From: Nocardia ninae NBRC 108245
GTDB lineage: Bacteria; Actinomycetota; Actinomycetes; Mycobacteriales; Mycobacteriaceae
Length of the DNA: 64,000 nucleotides
Assembly: GCF_007990755.1 (NCBI RefSeq)
Contig: NZ_BJXA01000028.1
Span: 1 to 64,000, forward strand
Reading direction: 5' to 3'
The position numbers were made by a program, and so were the translations under genes. The notes under the pieces are model-generated. The model was not told the DNA's origin and made no database searches. It saw nothing but the letters and a program-made list of their open reading frames with translations. Every line of letters begins with the position of its first letter. The stretch's first letter is position 1. Shown piece after piece: positions 49,452-61,500 of the stretch.

Positions 49452-51554
49452 TCACCCCGCTTCCAGAATGGGCCTGCTGTGCGGGATCCGCTCACCGTCG
49501 CGACGGCTGTCGGAGATTCGCGGCACAGCGCCCGCGGCGGCCGCGAGCTCCATGGCGTAGGCATGGACGAGGGGATGCAAGACGTATTCGCCGGATCGGA
49601 CTTCGGTGACGAAATGAATCCTGGCCAGCTCATCGAGCAGGGTGCACACCCGATCGGTCGGCATATCGAGACGCTCACAGATGACCGCCACACTGCAGTT
49701 CGGATCGGCGAAGCGGCCGAGCGCCGAGAACAATGCCGCCGCCTCATTGCCGAGGGTCTGGTAGGTCGACGCGAAGACCGAACGCAGATCCGTGGTTTCC
49801 TCGCCGCTGGTGAAGACATCCAGAACGGACGCGTTGTCCCGCGATTGATCCGCGATATCGGCGAGCGGCAATTGCGGGGTGGTGACGGCGCGGGCCGCGA
49901 TCAACGTGAGCGCGAGGGGCAATCGACCACATCGGGCGATGATCTCGTCGGCGACCTCGGGTTCACCGGTGACGCGCGCCGAGCCGATGCGGCGGTGCAG
50001 CAGGGTCCGCGCCTCGTCATTGGACATGACGTCCAGCAGCAGCGGCGTCGCCCCCTCGGCAACGATCAGGCCACGCATCTGGTGCCTGCTCGTCACCACG
50101 ACGACAGAGTCGGTGGAGCCGGGCAGCAGCGACCGTATCGGATGTGCGGGGGCCGTATTGTCGAGGACGATCAGCAATCGCTTGTCCGTCAACATACTGC
50201 GGTAGAGAGCGGACCGTTCGGCCAGCTCGGTCGGGATCATCAACGGCGATACACCGAGCGCGATCAGGAAACCGCGCAGCACCTCCGACGGTTCGGTGGC
50301 GCCGAGATCGGCATAGAGGTGGCCGTCCGGGAACTGCTCGGCGACGCGGTGGGCCCAGTGCACGGCCAGTGCGCTCTTGCCGACACCGCCGAGCCCGTGA
50401 ATCGCGATGATCGGCGCGCCGCTTCTGTCGTGCTGGGTAAGCAGCGAGTCGAGGTGCGTCAGCTGGTGCTCGCGTCCGGCGAAACCGCGGGTGTCCTTGG
50501 GCAATTGAGCGGGCCGCGGCAGCGTCCGCATAGTCGCCTGTACGGGATCCAGTTTCGTGTAGTCCGCTTCGCTCAACACCGCCAAATAGGCCTCCGATAC
50601 CTCACGCCCCGGGTCGACGCCGAGGTCGTGCGCGAGCCGTTGCCGCAGTGTCTCGAACAATTCGAGCGCAGCGGCGCGTTGTCCGCTGCGAGCCAGCGCC
50701 GTCATCAGCGAGGCATACGCCAATTCGTGCAGGGGGTTGGTGTCGATGAATTTGCGCAGCGGGGCCAACAATTCGGCATGCCGTCCGGCTTTCAATGCGG
50801 CATCGGCGTACTCGAGCAGCACCGTTTCCAGTTCTCGATTCAATTCCGCCGCTGCCGCCTGAATATGCAGGCCCGGCAGGTCTCTCAGCGGCACGTCCCG
50901 CCACAGCTCGATCGCCGTCCGGTATTGGACGACGGCGAGATCGAGCCTGCCCGCCTTCCGATCACGCAGCGCGCTGTCGGCGAGTTGACGAACGGCGAGC
51001 ACGTCGAGTTGATTGGTCTCGACCCGCAGGGTGTAACCACCGGCATTCGCGACAAGCACACTCGGCCCGTACCCCTTCGGCTGCAGCCGCCTGCGCAGCC
51101 GCGACACCTGTGTCCGGACGACATCGATCGCGGACGGCGGCGCGTGGCCGTCACACATGGCGTCGGCCAGTGCGTCGACGCTGACCGCGGCGTTCGGCGA
51201 CAGGGCGAGCAGGCCGAGCAGTGTGCGCTGCCGAATCGAGTTGAGCTCCACCCGATCACCATCGACCCGCACCTCGAGCGGTCCGAGCACCTGCAGGCGC
51301 AGGTCGTTGGCGAGCACCAGTCCCTGCTGCCCGCGCTGCACGATTTCGTCCGCCTCCGCGGGCGAGAGCTCGAGCGCGCTGGCCAAGCGCCGCAGCGTGC
51401 TCCCGCGTGGCCGGGTGACCCGATTCTGTTCTATATCGCGAAGACCACCCACGCTGATTCCCGCGCGGGTGGCCACCTCATGTTGCGTAAGTCCCATACG
51501 TTTGCGTCCACGCTGGATCAACGCACCCAGTTCGTGATGCCCTCGATTGTTCAT
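49452..51554 (-). CDS. XRE-SARP-NB-ARC cluster regulator (AfsR/SARP-like with added N-terminal HTH)
   Basis: 700 residues in four parts. An XRE-type helix-turn-helix (about 5-65: LGALIQRGRKRMGLTQHEVA, TRAGISVGGLRDIEQNRVTR). An OmpR-like winged helix of SARP type (about 85-175: LQVLGPLEVRVDG, RQRTLLGLLALSPN). A bacterial transcriptional activator domain (about 180-330). An NB-ARC ATPase (about 350-620) with P-loop HGLGGVGKSALAVHWAH, Walker B RLLIVLDN and the motif GRLPLALTLIAAR. A truncated helical tail replaces the TPR region of AfsR. SARPs activate antibiotic operons by binding direct heptamer repeats. ATG 51554 gives the XRE domain its usual length; the frame is open to 51611. It is divergent from the giant PKS gene and probably controls the second locus. 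Confidence 0.9.
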   Translation of the reverse strand: MNNRGHHELGALIQRGRKRMGLTQHEVATRAGISVGGLRDIEQNRVTRPRGSTLRRLASALELSPAEADEIVQRGQQGLVLANDLRLQVLGPLEVRVDGDRVELNSIRQRTLLGLLALSPNAAVSVDALADAMCDGHAPPSAIDVVRTQVSRLRRRLQPKGYGPSVLVANAGGYTLRVETNQLDVLAVRQLADSALRDRKAGRLDLAVVQYRTAIELWRDVPLRDLPGLHIQAAAAELNRELETVLLEYADAALKAGRHAELLAPLRKFIDTNPLHELAYASLMTALARSGQRAAALELFETLRQRLAHDLGVDPGREVSEAYLAVLSEADYTKLDPVQATMRTLPRPAQLPKDTRGFAGREHQLTHLDSLLTQHDRSGAPIIAIHGLGGVGKSALAVHWAHRVAEQFPDGHLYADLGATEPSEVLRGFLIALGVSPLMIPTELAERSALYRSMLTDKRLLIVLDNTAPAHPIRSLLPGSTDSVVVVTSRHQMRGLIVAEGATPLLLDVMSNDEARTLLHRRIGSARVTGEPEVADEIIARCGRLPLALTLIAARAVTTPQLPLADIADQSRDNASVLDVFTSGEETTDLRSVFASTYQTLGNEAAALFSALGRFADPNCSVAVICERLDMPTDRVCTLLDELARIHFVTEVRSGEYVLHPLVHAYAMELAAAAGAVPRISDSRRDGERIPHSRPILEAG

Positions 51555-52515
51555 AGGGCACCACCCTCGGCATCGGCACTGCCGACAAGAATTCCATTCT
51601 TGAATCGACAATTCGAAGAAGGCAATGCCGACATAATAATCATATCGGCACCGCCGTGAAAATGGATATAACTCCTGGAAATCCCGCGTTGTCCGTAGAG
51701 ACTACTATTTCCCATGGACCACTCCCCTCCCGAGTCAAAACCATGCGACGGGGCAAATTCGAAGAGATACGCCGCCAATCATGCCACTTCACCCCTTCCC
51801 CATGGACATTAGCAGCACCACTCGAACACGCGCAAGAGATGTGCGCAATCCACAGTGAGAGCACTTCCGCCTCGCACAGCCCGACATATATTGGATCCGC
51901 CGAGCATGCGCCGAGGGGCTCGAAAACACTTATTACCAACTACTTATAGACGATAAGCATAACCGGAAATGCCACCACTCGCCGATGCCTATCGATCAAA
52001 TACGGGAATAGTACGGGACCGGCAGGTATGTGTCCGAAATCCGCGAATGGGCCGTTGCCGCCAGCTAGAACAGCGAAGAAACAGACCGTCCGGTTCGGCC
52101 GTAGCGCCATCCTGCGGGCGATCTGGGCTTGCCACTTCAATCAAAGACGAAAATTCTACTTGGAAGGGAGAATCCTCCGGAACCCCGTCCGACCGCACTC
52201 CTCCGGCCGAGGCCCCGACCTCGCTCGGCCGGGGACGACGCGTGTCGGGGCGGGGCGCCGGCCTGCGGTACGACCCGGTGCGAAGGCAAGACCGTAGCGA
52301 ATCGACGTCTTTCGCCGAGGACGCTCCTGACCAGCTAGGACTCCTCGATCACCTGTCCGGGGACCGACGACCGATCGCACCTCGAATACGTCATGGTGAA
52401 AACGATGCGGAACCCGCTGCGATCAGCCCGGCCGCCGTGTTCCGGCGTTCGGCAGCGCGCTGCTCGAACAGATCTGTCGTATCCATGGATACCGGCGCAG
52501 GAGGAAAGACCACAC
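51555..52515. promoter_or_regulatory. 960-bp divergent promoter region between SARP-type regulator and PKS operon
   Basis: No supported gene. The left half (51600-52000) is noticeably A+T-richer than the flanking genes, the right half is G+C-rich with several overlapping but non-protein-like frames. It must contain the promoters of the regulator and of the PKS operon, and would be the place to look for SARP heptamer repeats; I could not identify a confident set by eye. GAGGAAAG at 52501-52508 is the PKS ribosome-binding site. Confidence 0.5.
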
Positions 52516-55500
52516 GTGTCGACAGGAAATGTTTTCATGTTCGGTGGCCAAGGATCGCAGTATTACGGAATGGGCCGCGAATTACGCGCGGCCCATCCGG
52601 CCTTCGATCGCTCGTTACGTGAACTCGATACGATGTTCGGCGATTTCGGTATTCCCGGAGCATTGGACCAGATCTACCGTCCCGGCACGGAGGCAACGGG
52701 CCCGTTCGATACGCTCCGCTATACCCATCCCGCCATTGCCATAATCGAGCTCGCCATGTTCGATATGCTCGTCGCCGAAGGAATCGAGCCCGATTATCTG
52801 CTGGGATACAGTCTCGGCGAATCCGTCGCGGCCGCCGCCGCCGGTGTGCTCGATCGGGAACAAATGGTCGCGTGCGTTGCCGAGCAGACGCTTCTGGTCG
52901 AACAGCACTGTAAGGCAGGCACCATGCTGGCCGTCCTCGGCAATGTCGACGATATGTACACTCCGGCCGATTCCGAGTGGGCCGGGGTGGAATTGGCGGC
53001 GGTCAACTACGACCGGCATTTCGTGGTTTCCGGGTCGACCGACGCCGTCGCGCGCGCGAGCGCCACGGCTCGCGCGGCCGGTGTCACCTGCGCCCGGCTA
53101 CCGGTGCACTACGCCTTCCACTCGACGGACATGGATGCCATCGCCGAGCCCTATAAGCGACTGCTGTCGACCGTCGCGCTACGTGCGCCGCGGATACCGC
53201 TGCTGTCCAGTGCGCACGTCGGCTTCCTGAACGACCCGGCGCCCGAAACTCTCTGGCAGATGTTCCGCGGCGCGATCCGATTCCGCGGCGCGATCCGGCT
53301 GCTGGAGGCCGATTACGACGGCCTGCGTTATGTCGATCTCACGCCGTCCGGCACCCTCGCCACCTTCGCCACCAAGAACTTTCGGCCGGATTCCGGCGCG
53401 CGCAGCATTGCCCTGCTCGATCGTTTCGCCCCGGCCGAACGGGGCCTGAACCAGGCGCGGGAGCTACGGGCGACGCCGCGTCCAGCGACGACCACCCAGC
53501 ATCCGACGGCGGCGGGATCGCACACACCGACCGCTGTGGTGTTTCCCGGGCAGGGTTCCCAGCTGCTCGGGATGGCGGAGGACCTGTTCGCCGAGTTCCC
53601 GGAGTTGGTGACGCAAGCCGACGAGATCCTGGGCTACTCGGTGCGCGACCTCTGTGTCGAAGATCCGGACGGCGTGCTCGGACGCACCGAATTCACCCAG
53701 CCCGCGCTGTTCGTCGCCAACGCGTTGTACTACCGCGCGTGGGAACGGGACAACGCGCCCGCGCACATGTTCGCCGGGCACAGTCTCGGCGAATACAACG
53801 CGCTGTGGGCGGCGGGCGCCTTCGACTTCGCGACCGGCGTCCGGCTGGTCCACCGGCGCGGCGAGCTGATGTCCCGGGTGGGCGACGGCGGCATGGCGGC
53901 CGTGGTCGGATTGACCGAGCAGGACGTCCGGGGCGTCCTGTCCTCCTCCGGTTTCGACGATCTCGATGTCGCCAACATCAATAGCGCCGACCAATTGGTG
54001 ATCTCGGGGCCGAAGCCTGCGATCGAGCGGGCGGGCGAGGCCTTCCGCAAGGCGGGCGCTCGCTATCTGCCGCTGCGCGTCGGCGGCGGATTCCACTCAC
54101 GGTACATGGCAGGGGCCCGCGACGAATTCCAGCTCTTCCTTGCCGATTTCGAGCTGGCACAACCCCGTGTTCCGGTGATCGCCAACGTCACCGCGCAGCC
54201 TTACCCGGAGACCGACCTGCGCCCATTGCTCACCGCGCAGCTGACCAGCCCGGTGCGCTGGGCTGAGAGCGTGCGCACGCTCTTGTCACACGGCTCGACG
54301 ATCCAGGAGGTCGGTCCCGGCCGCGTGCTCACCAAACTGGTCGCGAAGATCCGCGACACCGCACCGGCGGAACCGCCGCGCACCGCCGAACCGGCGCCAC
54401 AATCCGGATCAGCGCCCGCCACCACCGCAGTGCCCACCGCCCCCACCACCGCGGTGCCCACCACCGACCGCACGTCACCAGGGCGATCCGAACGGACCGC
54501 AGTAGCGATCGTCGGCATCGGATGTCGGCTACCCGGCGCGGACAACCACCGCAGGTTTCTCGAAAACCTGCGCGCACGTATAGATTCGGTGCGGGAGCTC
54601 CCGGCAGACCGCTGGGATCCGGACCGGTACTACGACGCCGACATCACCGCACCCAACCGCACCGTCAGCAAGTGGCTCGGCGCGCTCGACCACCCGTGGG
54701 CCTTCGACCACGAATTCTTCGGGATCTCGCCGCGCGAGGCCGCGCTGCTCGATCCCTTGCAGCGGCTGCTCATGGAGGAGACCTACCACTGCCTGGAGGA
54801 CGCGGGGATCACCGCGACGACCCTCTCGGCCGCCCGCACCGCGGTGTACCTCGGCAATTTCGAGCGCGACCACCTGATCGAAATGACGGAGGCGGGCCAG
54901 GACGTCGAAAGTCATTCCGTCCTCGGCGTTTACGACTGCCTGCTCGCCAACCGGCTGTCGCAGGCCTTCGACCTCGTCGGCGCGAGCTTCGCGGTCGACG
55001 CGGCGTGTGCGTCGTCCTTGGTGGCGATCCATCTCGGCGCTCAGGCGCTGAGCACCGGCGACGCCGACTACGTACTCGCGGGCGGAGTCAACCTCAGTAC
55101 ACATCCCTGGAAATACCTGGGCTTCGCGAAAGCGAGGATGCTCAGCCCCGACGGACGTTGTAAAGCATTCGACCGCGACGCGAACGGGTTCGTACCGGGA
55201 GACGGCGTCGGCGTCGTACTGCTGCGCAGGCTCGACGACGCGGTGCGCGACGGCGACCACATCTACGGGGTCGTCACCGGCACCGCGGTCAACCATGGCG
55301 GCAGGCGCACCACGATGACCGCGCCGACAGTCGCCGCCGAACGGGCCGTTGTCGCCGAGGCGATCGCCAGGGCGGGAGTCAGCCCGCGCGATATCACCTA
55401 TGTCGAAACACATGGCACCGGAACAGCTCTCGGCGATCCGATCGAGGTCGAAGCGTTACGCCAGATCTTCGCACCGACCTCGACGGACACCCGCTGGTGC

Positions 55501-58500
55501 ACCCTGGGATCGGTCAAATCGAATATCGGCCATCTCGAAGGCGCCGCCGGGATCGCCGGTCTGATCAAGGTGCTGATGATGCTGCGGACGCGCCGGATCG
55601 TGCCGACGCTGCACGTGCGCAACGTCAATCCGCTGATCAACCTGGCCGACGGCCCGTTCCGGCTCGCGCTCGAGGACACCGAATGGCTGCCCGGCTCGCC
55701 CGGCGCCCCGCTGCGGGCCGGGGTGAGCTCATTCGGCTTCGGCGGGGTGAATTCGCATGTGGTCGTCGAGGAGTACCAGGCCGTCCACAGTGCCCACCAG
55801 ACCACGACGACGAATCAGGACCGGATGGATACCCCGCGCATGCCCACCGACCCACGGACGGATCGCCTGCCGTATCTGCTCTCCGCCGCCTCGCCCGGCT
55901 CGTTGCTGCGGCTCGTCGCGACTTGGCGGGAGGCGATCGGACCGGACGGCTGGCTCGCCGCCCCGATCGGTGACATCTGTGCCACCTTGGCAACCGGGCG
56001 CGCGCACCTGCCCTATCGCTTCGGTGGATTGGCCGGTGACCGAACCGAACTCGGCACGCTGCTGGCGACGATCGGTGCACCGGAGCACGCCACGAGCCGT
56101 CGATGGGCACTGCGCGTCGGCATGATTCCCCTACCAGCGGACCTGGATCGGCTCCTGACGCGACCGCCGTTCCGAGAGCTTCTGCTTGCCCACGATCCAG
56201 CGGTGCGCTCGCTGCTCGACCAGGGACCGAGCCCTGCGGCACAGTGCGCGTTCACCACCCTGATCATCCAAGCCCTGCGACGTTTCGGCTTGGTCCCGGA
56301 GCTGATCGTCGGCTCAGGACCTGGCACCTGGCCCGCGCTCGCTGCGGCAGGTGTACTCGACCTCACCGCCGCGGCCGCGCTTGCCGCAGGCGAACGGCCC
56401 GCAGTGACGCTACGCACGCCGGCCGTGCCACTCGCCGTGCCGGGCACCGACCAGCTGCTGCGACCGCTGTCGATCGACCGCCGGTATCTTCGTGAGCTCC
56501 GCTCCTGCGGCGCACCGAGCCCACGACAATTGGGCGATCTACTCGACTTCGCAGCCGCACTCATCGGACAGCGCACCCTGCGGCACAACCTGCGGGACTG
56601 GCAGATTCGATTGACCGCGCGCGGCCTCGGCCACCTCGACCTCGCCGATCAGGTCGCCGCGGCGGCCGGTGCGGCGCGGGAACCACGCGAAGTCATGCTC
56701 GCCGCGGTCGCGGTCCAGAACGCGCTGGACCGGCTCAACCGCAAGTGGGATCTGCCGCTCAACCGCTTCCTCGACGAAGAACACCTCGTCGAACAATTGG
56801 ACCTGCTGCTCGACGGTGTGCTGGACGCCGACGAGCTGATCGAGATGATCATCGGCGACGAAGACGGTCTGGCCGCAGCCGCCGCGGCCGCCCAGCGCAA
56901 CCAGCATCGGATCGACTTGACCGATCGGCACCGCTATCCCACGCTGCGGCGAATGTCGGTGCTACCCGGCGAGCTTCGCACGCCGGACGCATGGGCGCGG
57001 CTGGCCGATGCCAACCTCGACTACGCGATTGCTTCGGACCTCGCCGTGGTCGCGGTCGGCGACACACCCGACGCGGCGAGCGTCACTGTCAACGCCGTCT
57101 CGGTGGATGAGCCACTGACCGAACCGCTGCTCGAACTGTGGCGGCGCGGAGTCGACGTGCGCTGGGACGCGCATCCCGTCGCCACCGCTGGTGTCCGCAC
57201 TTCGCTGCCGACCACAGAGTTCGACAGCGTCGAGCATCGTCGTACCGCCCCGCCGTCGACCAGCGAGGTCGGCACCACACCCGGGACAACGACGACCGAC
57301 GACGGGCAGCTGATCGAGCTGCACAGCGAGTGGTCGGTCATCGAACCGGCACCGGCGACCACCCCCCTCGGTCACGTCCTGGTCGTGACATCGGACCCGA
57401 ACATGCGCCGAAGCCGTTCCGGCGCAGCAGGACTCGCGCATGTACTCGTCGAACTCGGAACCCGGTTCGAGCGGATCGACGACCACACCTGGGTCGTGCC
57501 ACCGGACGACACTGCCGGCTGGCACCAGGTTTTCGAGACAATGGCCGAGCGCGGCGAACCACTGCGGACGGTGCTGCTCTCCGCTGACGGACCGGACCCG
57601 ACGGTCGCTGTCCTGCAACTGATCAAGGCGGCGTATGGACGCGGCGTAGCGGTGCTGGCCGTCGGCAAGCACGACGACGGCGCGATCGCACCCGAGCTGG
57701 CCGCGTTGACCGGCATGGCGCGCTGCCTTCATCGGGAGACCGATACGGTGCGCCTGCGGGCGCTCGCCGTGCCCGACGAGTTCGGCGCCTCGTCCACCGC
57801 GGAAAGTGTTGCGGCGGAACTGAATCGAACCGACAGCGGCGACCTGGTGCGCTACCATCGTGGCCGCCGAGAGTCGCGCATCTTCGTACCGACAGCGGTG
57901 GCGCCACCCTCCGCCCGGCCCGGAACCTGGGCGGCCGGAACCTACCTGGTCACCGGCGGGCTCGGCCGCATCGGCAGGCTCGTCGCCGCCCACCTGCTCG
58001 CGTCGCCGGGCACAACGGTCGTCCTGGCGGGACGCACCAAGGAGGATGACGCGCACCGTCTCGATCACACCGAGTTCAGCGCCGCTGCGGATCGGGTCGC
58101 CTATTTCCAGGCCGATATCGCCGATCCCGACGCGACCGCCGCCTTGGTAGCGCGGATCCACGACCGGTTCGGCCCGCTGACCGGGGTCTTCCACTGCGCG
58201 GGGACCCTGCGGGACGGATACCTGGCGCACAAGTCGATCGACGACCTGAACGCGGTCCTCGCACCCAAGGTGCGCGGCGCGCGGAACCTCGATCTCGCCA
58301 CCCGGGACGACCCGCTCGACGTCTTCGTGTTGTTCTCCTCGGTGGTCGCGGTGACCGGCAATCCCGGCCAGGGCGACTACGCGGCAGCCAATGCGTACCT
58401 CGACGAATTCGCCGCCGCGCGGGTGGAACTCCGGACGCGGGGCGTCCGCTCGGGACGCAGCGTGTCGATCGGCTGGCCGATCTGGCAGGACGGCGGTATG

Positions 58501-61500
58501 ACGGTGACCGACCGCGGCGTACTCGGCGAAGCGTCCGGGATGCGACCGATGGCCGCCTCGACCGGTCTGGCGGTCCTCGACCGGATCTGCGCCGAAGGGT
58601 CCGGCCCGCACGCGTTCCTCTACGGCGACCCGGCACGCACGCCGCGCCTGCTCGACCGCGACCGTACGCCCGCGCCCCGGCCGGCCACAGCGACCGCCCC
58701 GGCGACAAGCACAGAACTCCCTGCGGCACAAAGTTGCTCGCCTGTGGACGTGCTCGGGTTCGCACGAGACTACGTGGCGACGCAGATCGCTCGGCTGCGC
58801 GGCGTACCGGTCGAATCGATCGATCTCGACCTCGGTCTCGATCAGCTCGGACTCGACTCGATCGTGGTCAGCGAGTTCAACGCGCGGATCGAGGCTGATC
58901 TCGGAACAGTCAGCGAGACACTGCTTTTCGAATGCCGCACGCTCGGTGCCGCGGCAGAGCGTGTCGCGAAGGCGCGACCGGGCGAGCTCGCGGCACACTA
59001 CGGCAGCACCGGGACTTCCCGCGTAGCAACCGAACAACTCCCCGCGTCGGTGACTCCCGAGCCGAGCATCGAGGCCGACGACCACGACATCGCGATCGTC
59101 GGCTTGGCCGGCCGCTACCCGAAGGCCCCCGATCTACCGACCTTCTGGCAGAACCTCAGCAGCGGCCGGGACTGTGTCGGCGAAGTACCCGCGACGCGTT
59201 GGCGTCTCCCGGGCGACCGCGCGGGCAACACCGCCCGCACCGACTACCGGTGGGGCGGATTCCTCGACGACGTGGACGCCTTCGACCCACTGTTCTTCCA
59301 TATCTCGCCGCGCGAAGCGGAGACGATGGACCCGCAGGAGCGGTTGTTGCTGCAGACCGCCTGGCACGCCTGCGAAGACGCCGGGTACCCGCCCCGGCGA
59401 CTGGGTGACCCGGATGAACCGGGCGACCGCGCGGTCGGCGTGTTCGTCGGTGTCACCACCCAGACCTACCACCTGTGGGGGCCGGACCAGCAGCGCGCCG
59501 GAAACGACGGCATCCCGCTGGCCAACCCGTGGTCGATCGCGAACCGAGTGTCCTACTGCCTTGACCTGCACGGCCCGAGCATGGCGGTGGATACCGCCTG
59601 CGCTTCCTCACTCACCGTGCTCCATCTCGCGGTCCAGAGCATCGCGCGCGGCGAATGCGCCATGGCATTGGCGGGCGCAGTCAATCTCTACCTGCACCCC
59701 GCCAAATACGACTGGCTGAATCAGTTGCAGATGCTCTCTCCGACCGGACGCTGTCACGCGTTCGGTGCGGCGGCGGACGGTTTCGTCCCCGGTGAGGGCG
59801 TCGGTGCGGTCGTGCTCAAGCCGCTGCGCGCCGCACTCGCCGACGGTGACCGCATCCGCGGCGTGATCAAGGGGACTGCCCTCAATCACGGCGGTCGCAC
59901 CAGCGGATTCACCGTGCCGAACCCGCGTGCGCAGTCCAGGCTGATCGCAGATGCCCTCGCCGACGCCGGCGTCGACGCGGCGACGATCGACTACGTGGAG
60001 GCCCACGGCACCGGAACGCCGCTGGGCGACCCCATCGAAATCGCCGGACTCACCGAGGCTTTCGACGGGGTAGCACCCGGCTCCTGTGCGATCGGCTCGG
60101 TCAAGACGAATATCGGCCATCTCGAAGCCGCGGCAGGATTGGCCGCCCTGACCAAGGTGCTGCTCCAGCTGCAACACAGCCAACTGGCGCCCTCGCTGCA
60201 CGGGACCGAGCCGAACCCCCGCATCAGTTTCGCCGATACCCCGTTCGAGGTCACCACGGCATCGCGACCATGGCCACGCCCACGCGCCGACGGTGTCGAG
60301 CCGCCGCGACGCGCAGGCATCAGCTCGTTCGGCGCGGGCGGATCGAACGCGCACATCATCGTCGAGGAGGGGCCGGACCGAACGGTGGCTCGTGGGCCCG
60401 AGGACGGGACGCACCTGATCGTGGTATCGGCGGCCGACCCCGACCGGCTACGAGAGCACTGCGGGAACCTGGCCGCCGAAATCCACCGTCGCTCAACCGA
60501 TATGCGGGTATCCGAGCTGGCCTACCAGTTACAGGTGCGGCGTGAGCCACTGCAAGAACGGCTTGCCCTGCTGGCCGATGATCCGGTCGATCTCGCGGCT
60601 CGGCTGACCGCGATCGCCGAGGGCGGAACGCGGCAGGACGGCGCTTGGACCACCGTTCGGGAGCGCGACGCGCGCGACGCCGCACGGCGGGAGCTACCCG
60701 CCGCACTCGAACGGCGGGATCTGCCCGCGTTGGCCGCGGCGTGGGTGACCGGCGTGGACGTGCCGTGGGAAGCGCTGTACTCGGCGCCCCTGCCGCATGT
60801 CGATCTGCCCGGTTATCCGTTTGCCACGGAACGCTATTGGCTACCGGAGCTGCCCGGCCTGCCGGTATCCCCCACCGACTCGCATCCCTTCACGACGCGG
60901 CGGGACGGCAACGGCACCGTGGTCGAATTCACCGGCCGCGAACCGTTCCTCGAGCACCACCAGGTGGACGACGTGCCGATCTTCCCGGCCGCCGGATACC
61001 TCGAAATGGTCCGTGCCGCAGCGTCCTCCGATGCCGGAGGGGTTCCGATCAGACTGCGTAACAACGTATGGTCCGCACCGATCACCGTCACGGAGCCGCG
61101 CACCGTCCGGGTCGAACTCACCGAGACGGCAGCGCGGATCGAGTACGAGGTAGTCGGCGACGAGGCCGACGGGCGCCGCATCGTGCACGCGACCGGGCGA
61201 ATCGAAAATCTGCGGGCCACACCGGAGCACGACGAAACCATCGATATAGAGGCGGTCCGTCGCCGCTGCCGCGACCAACTCGCCGCCGCCGACTTCTACC
61301 CGGAGATCCAGCGCCGCGGGCTGCGCCTCGGACCGATGTATCAGGGCATCGTGCGAGTGCACTGGAACGACGACGAGGCGCTGGCGGAACTGCGCAGGCC
61401 CGCGTCCGGCGACCAGGACGCGTACCTGCTCCACCCCGGCATGCTGGACGCCGCGTTGCAGTCCTCGCTGTGGTTGCTCGCGCGGCGCTCGCCGCAGCTG

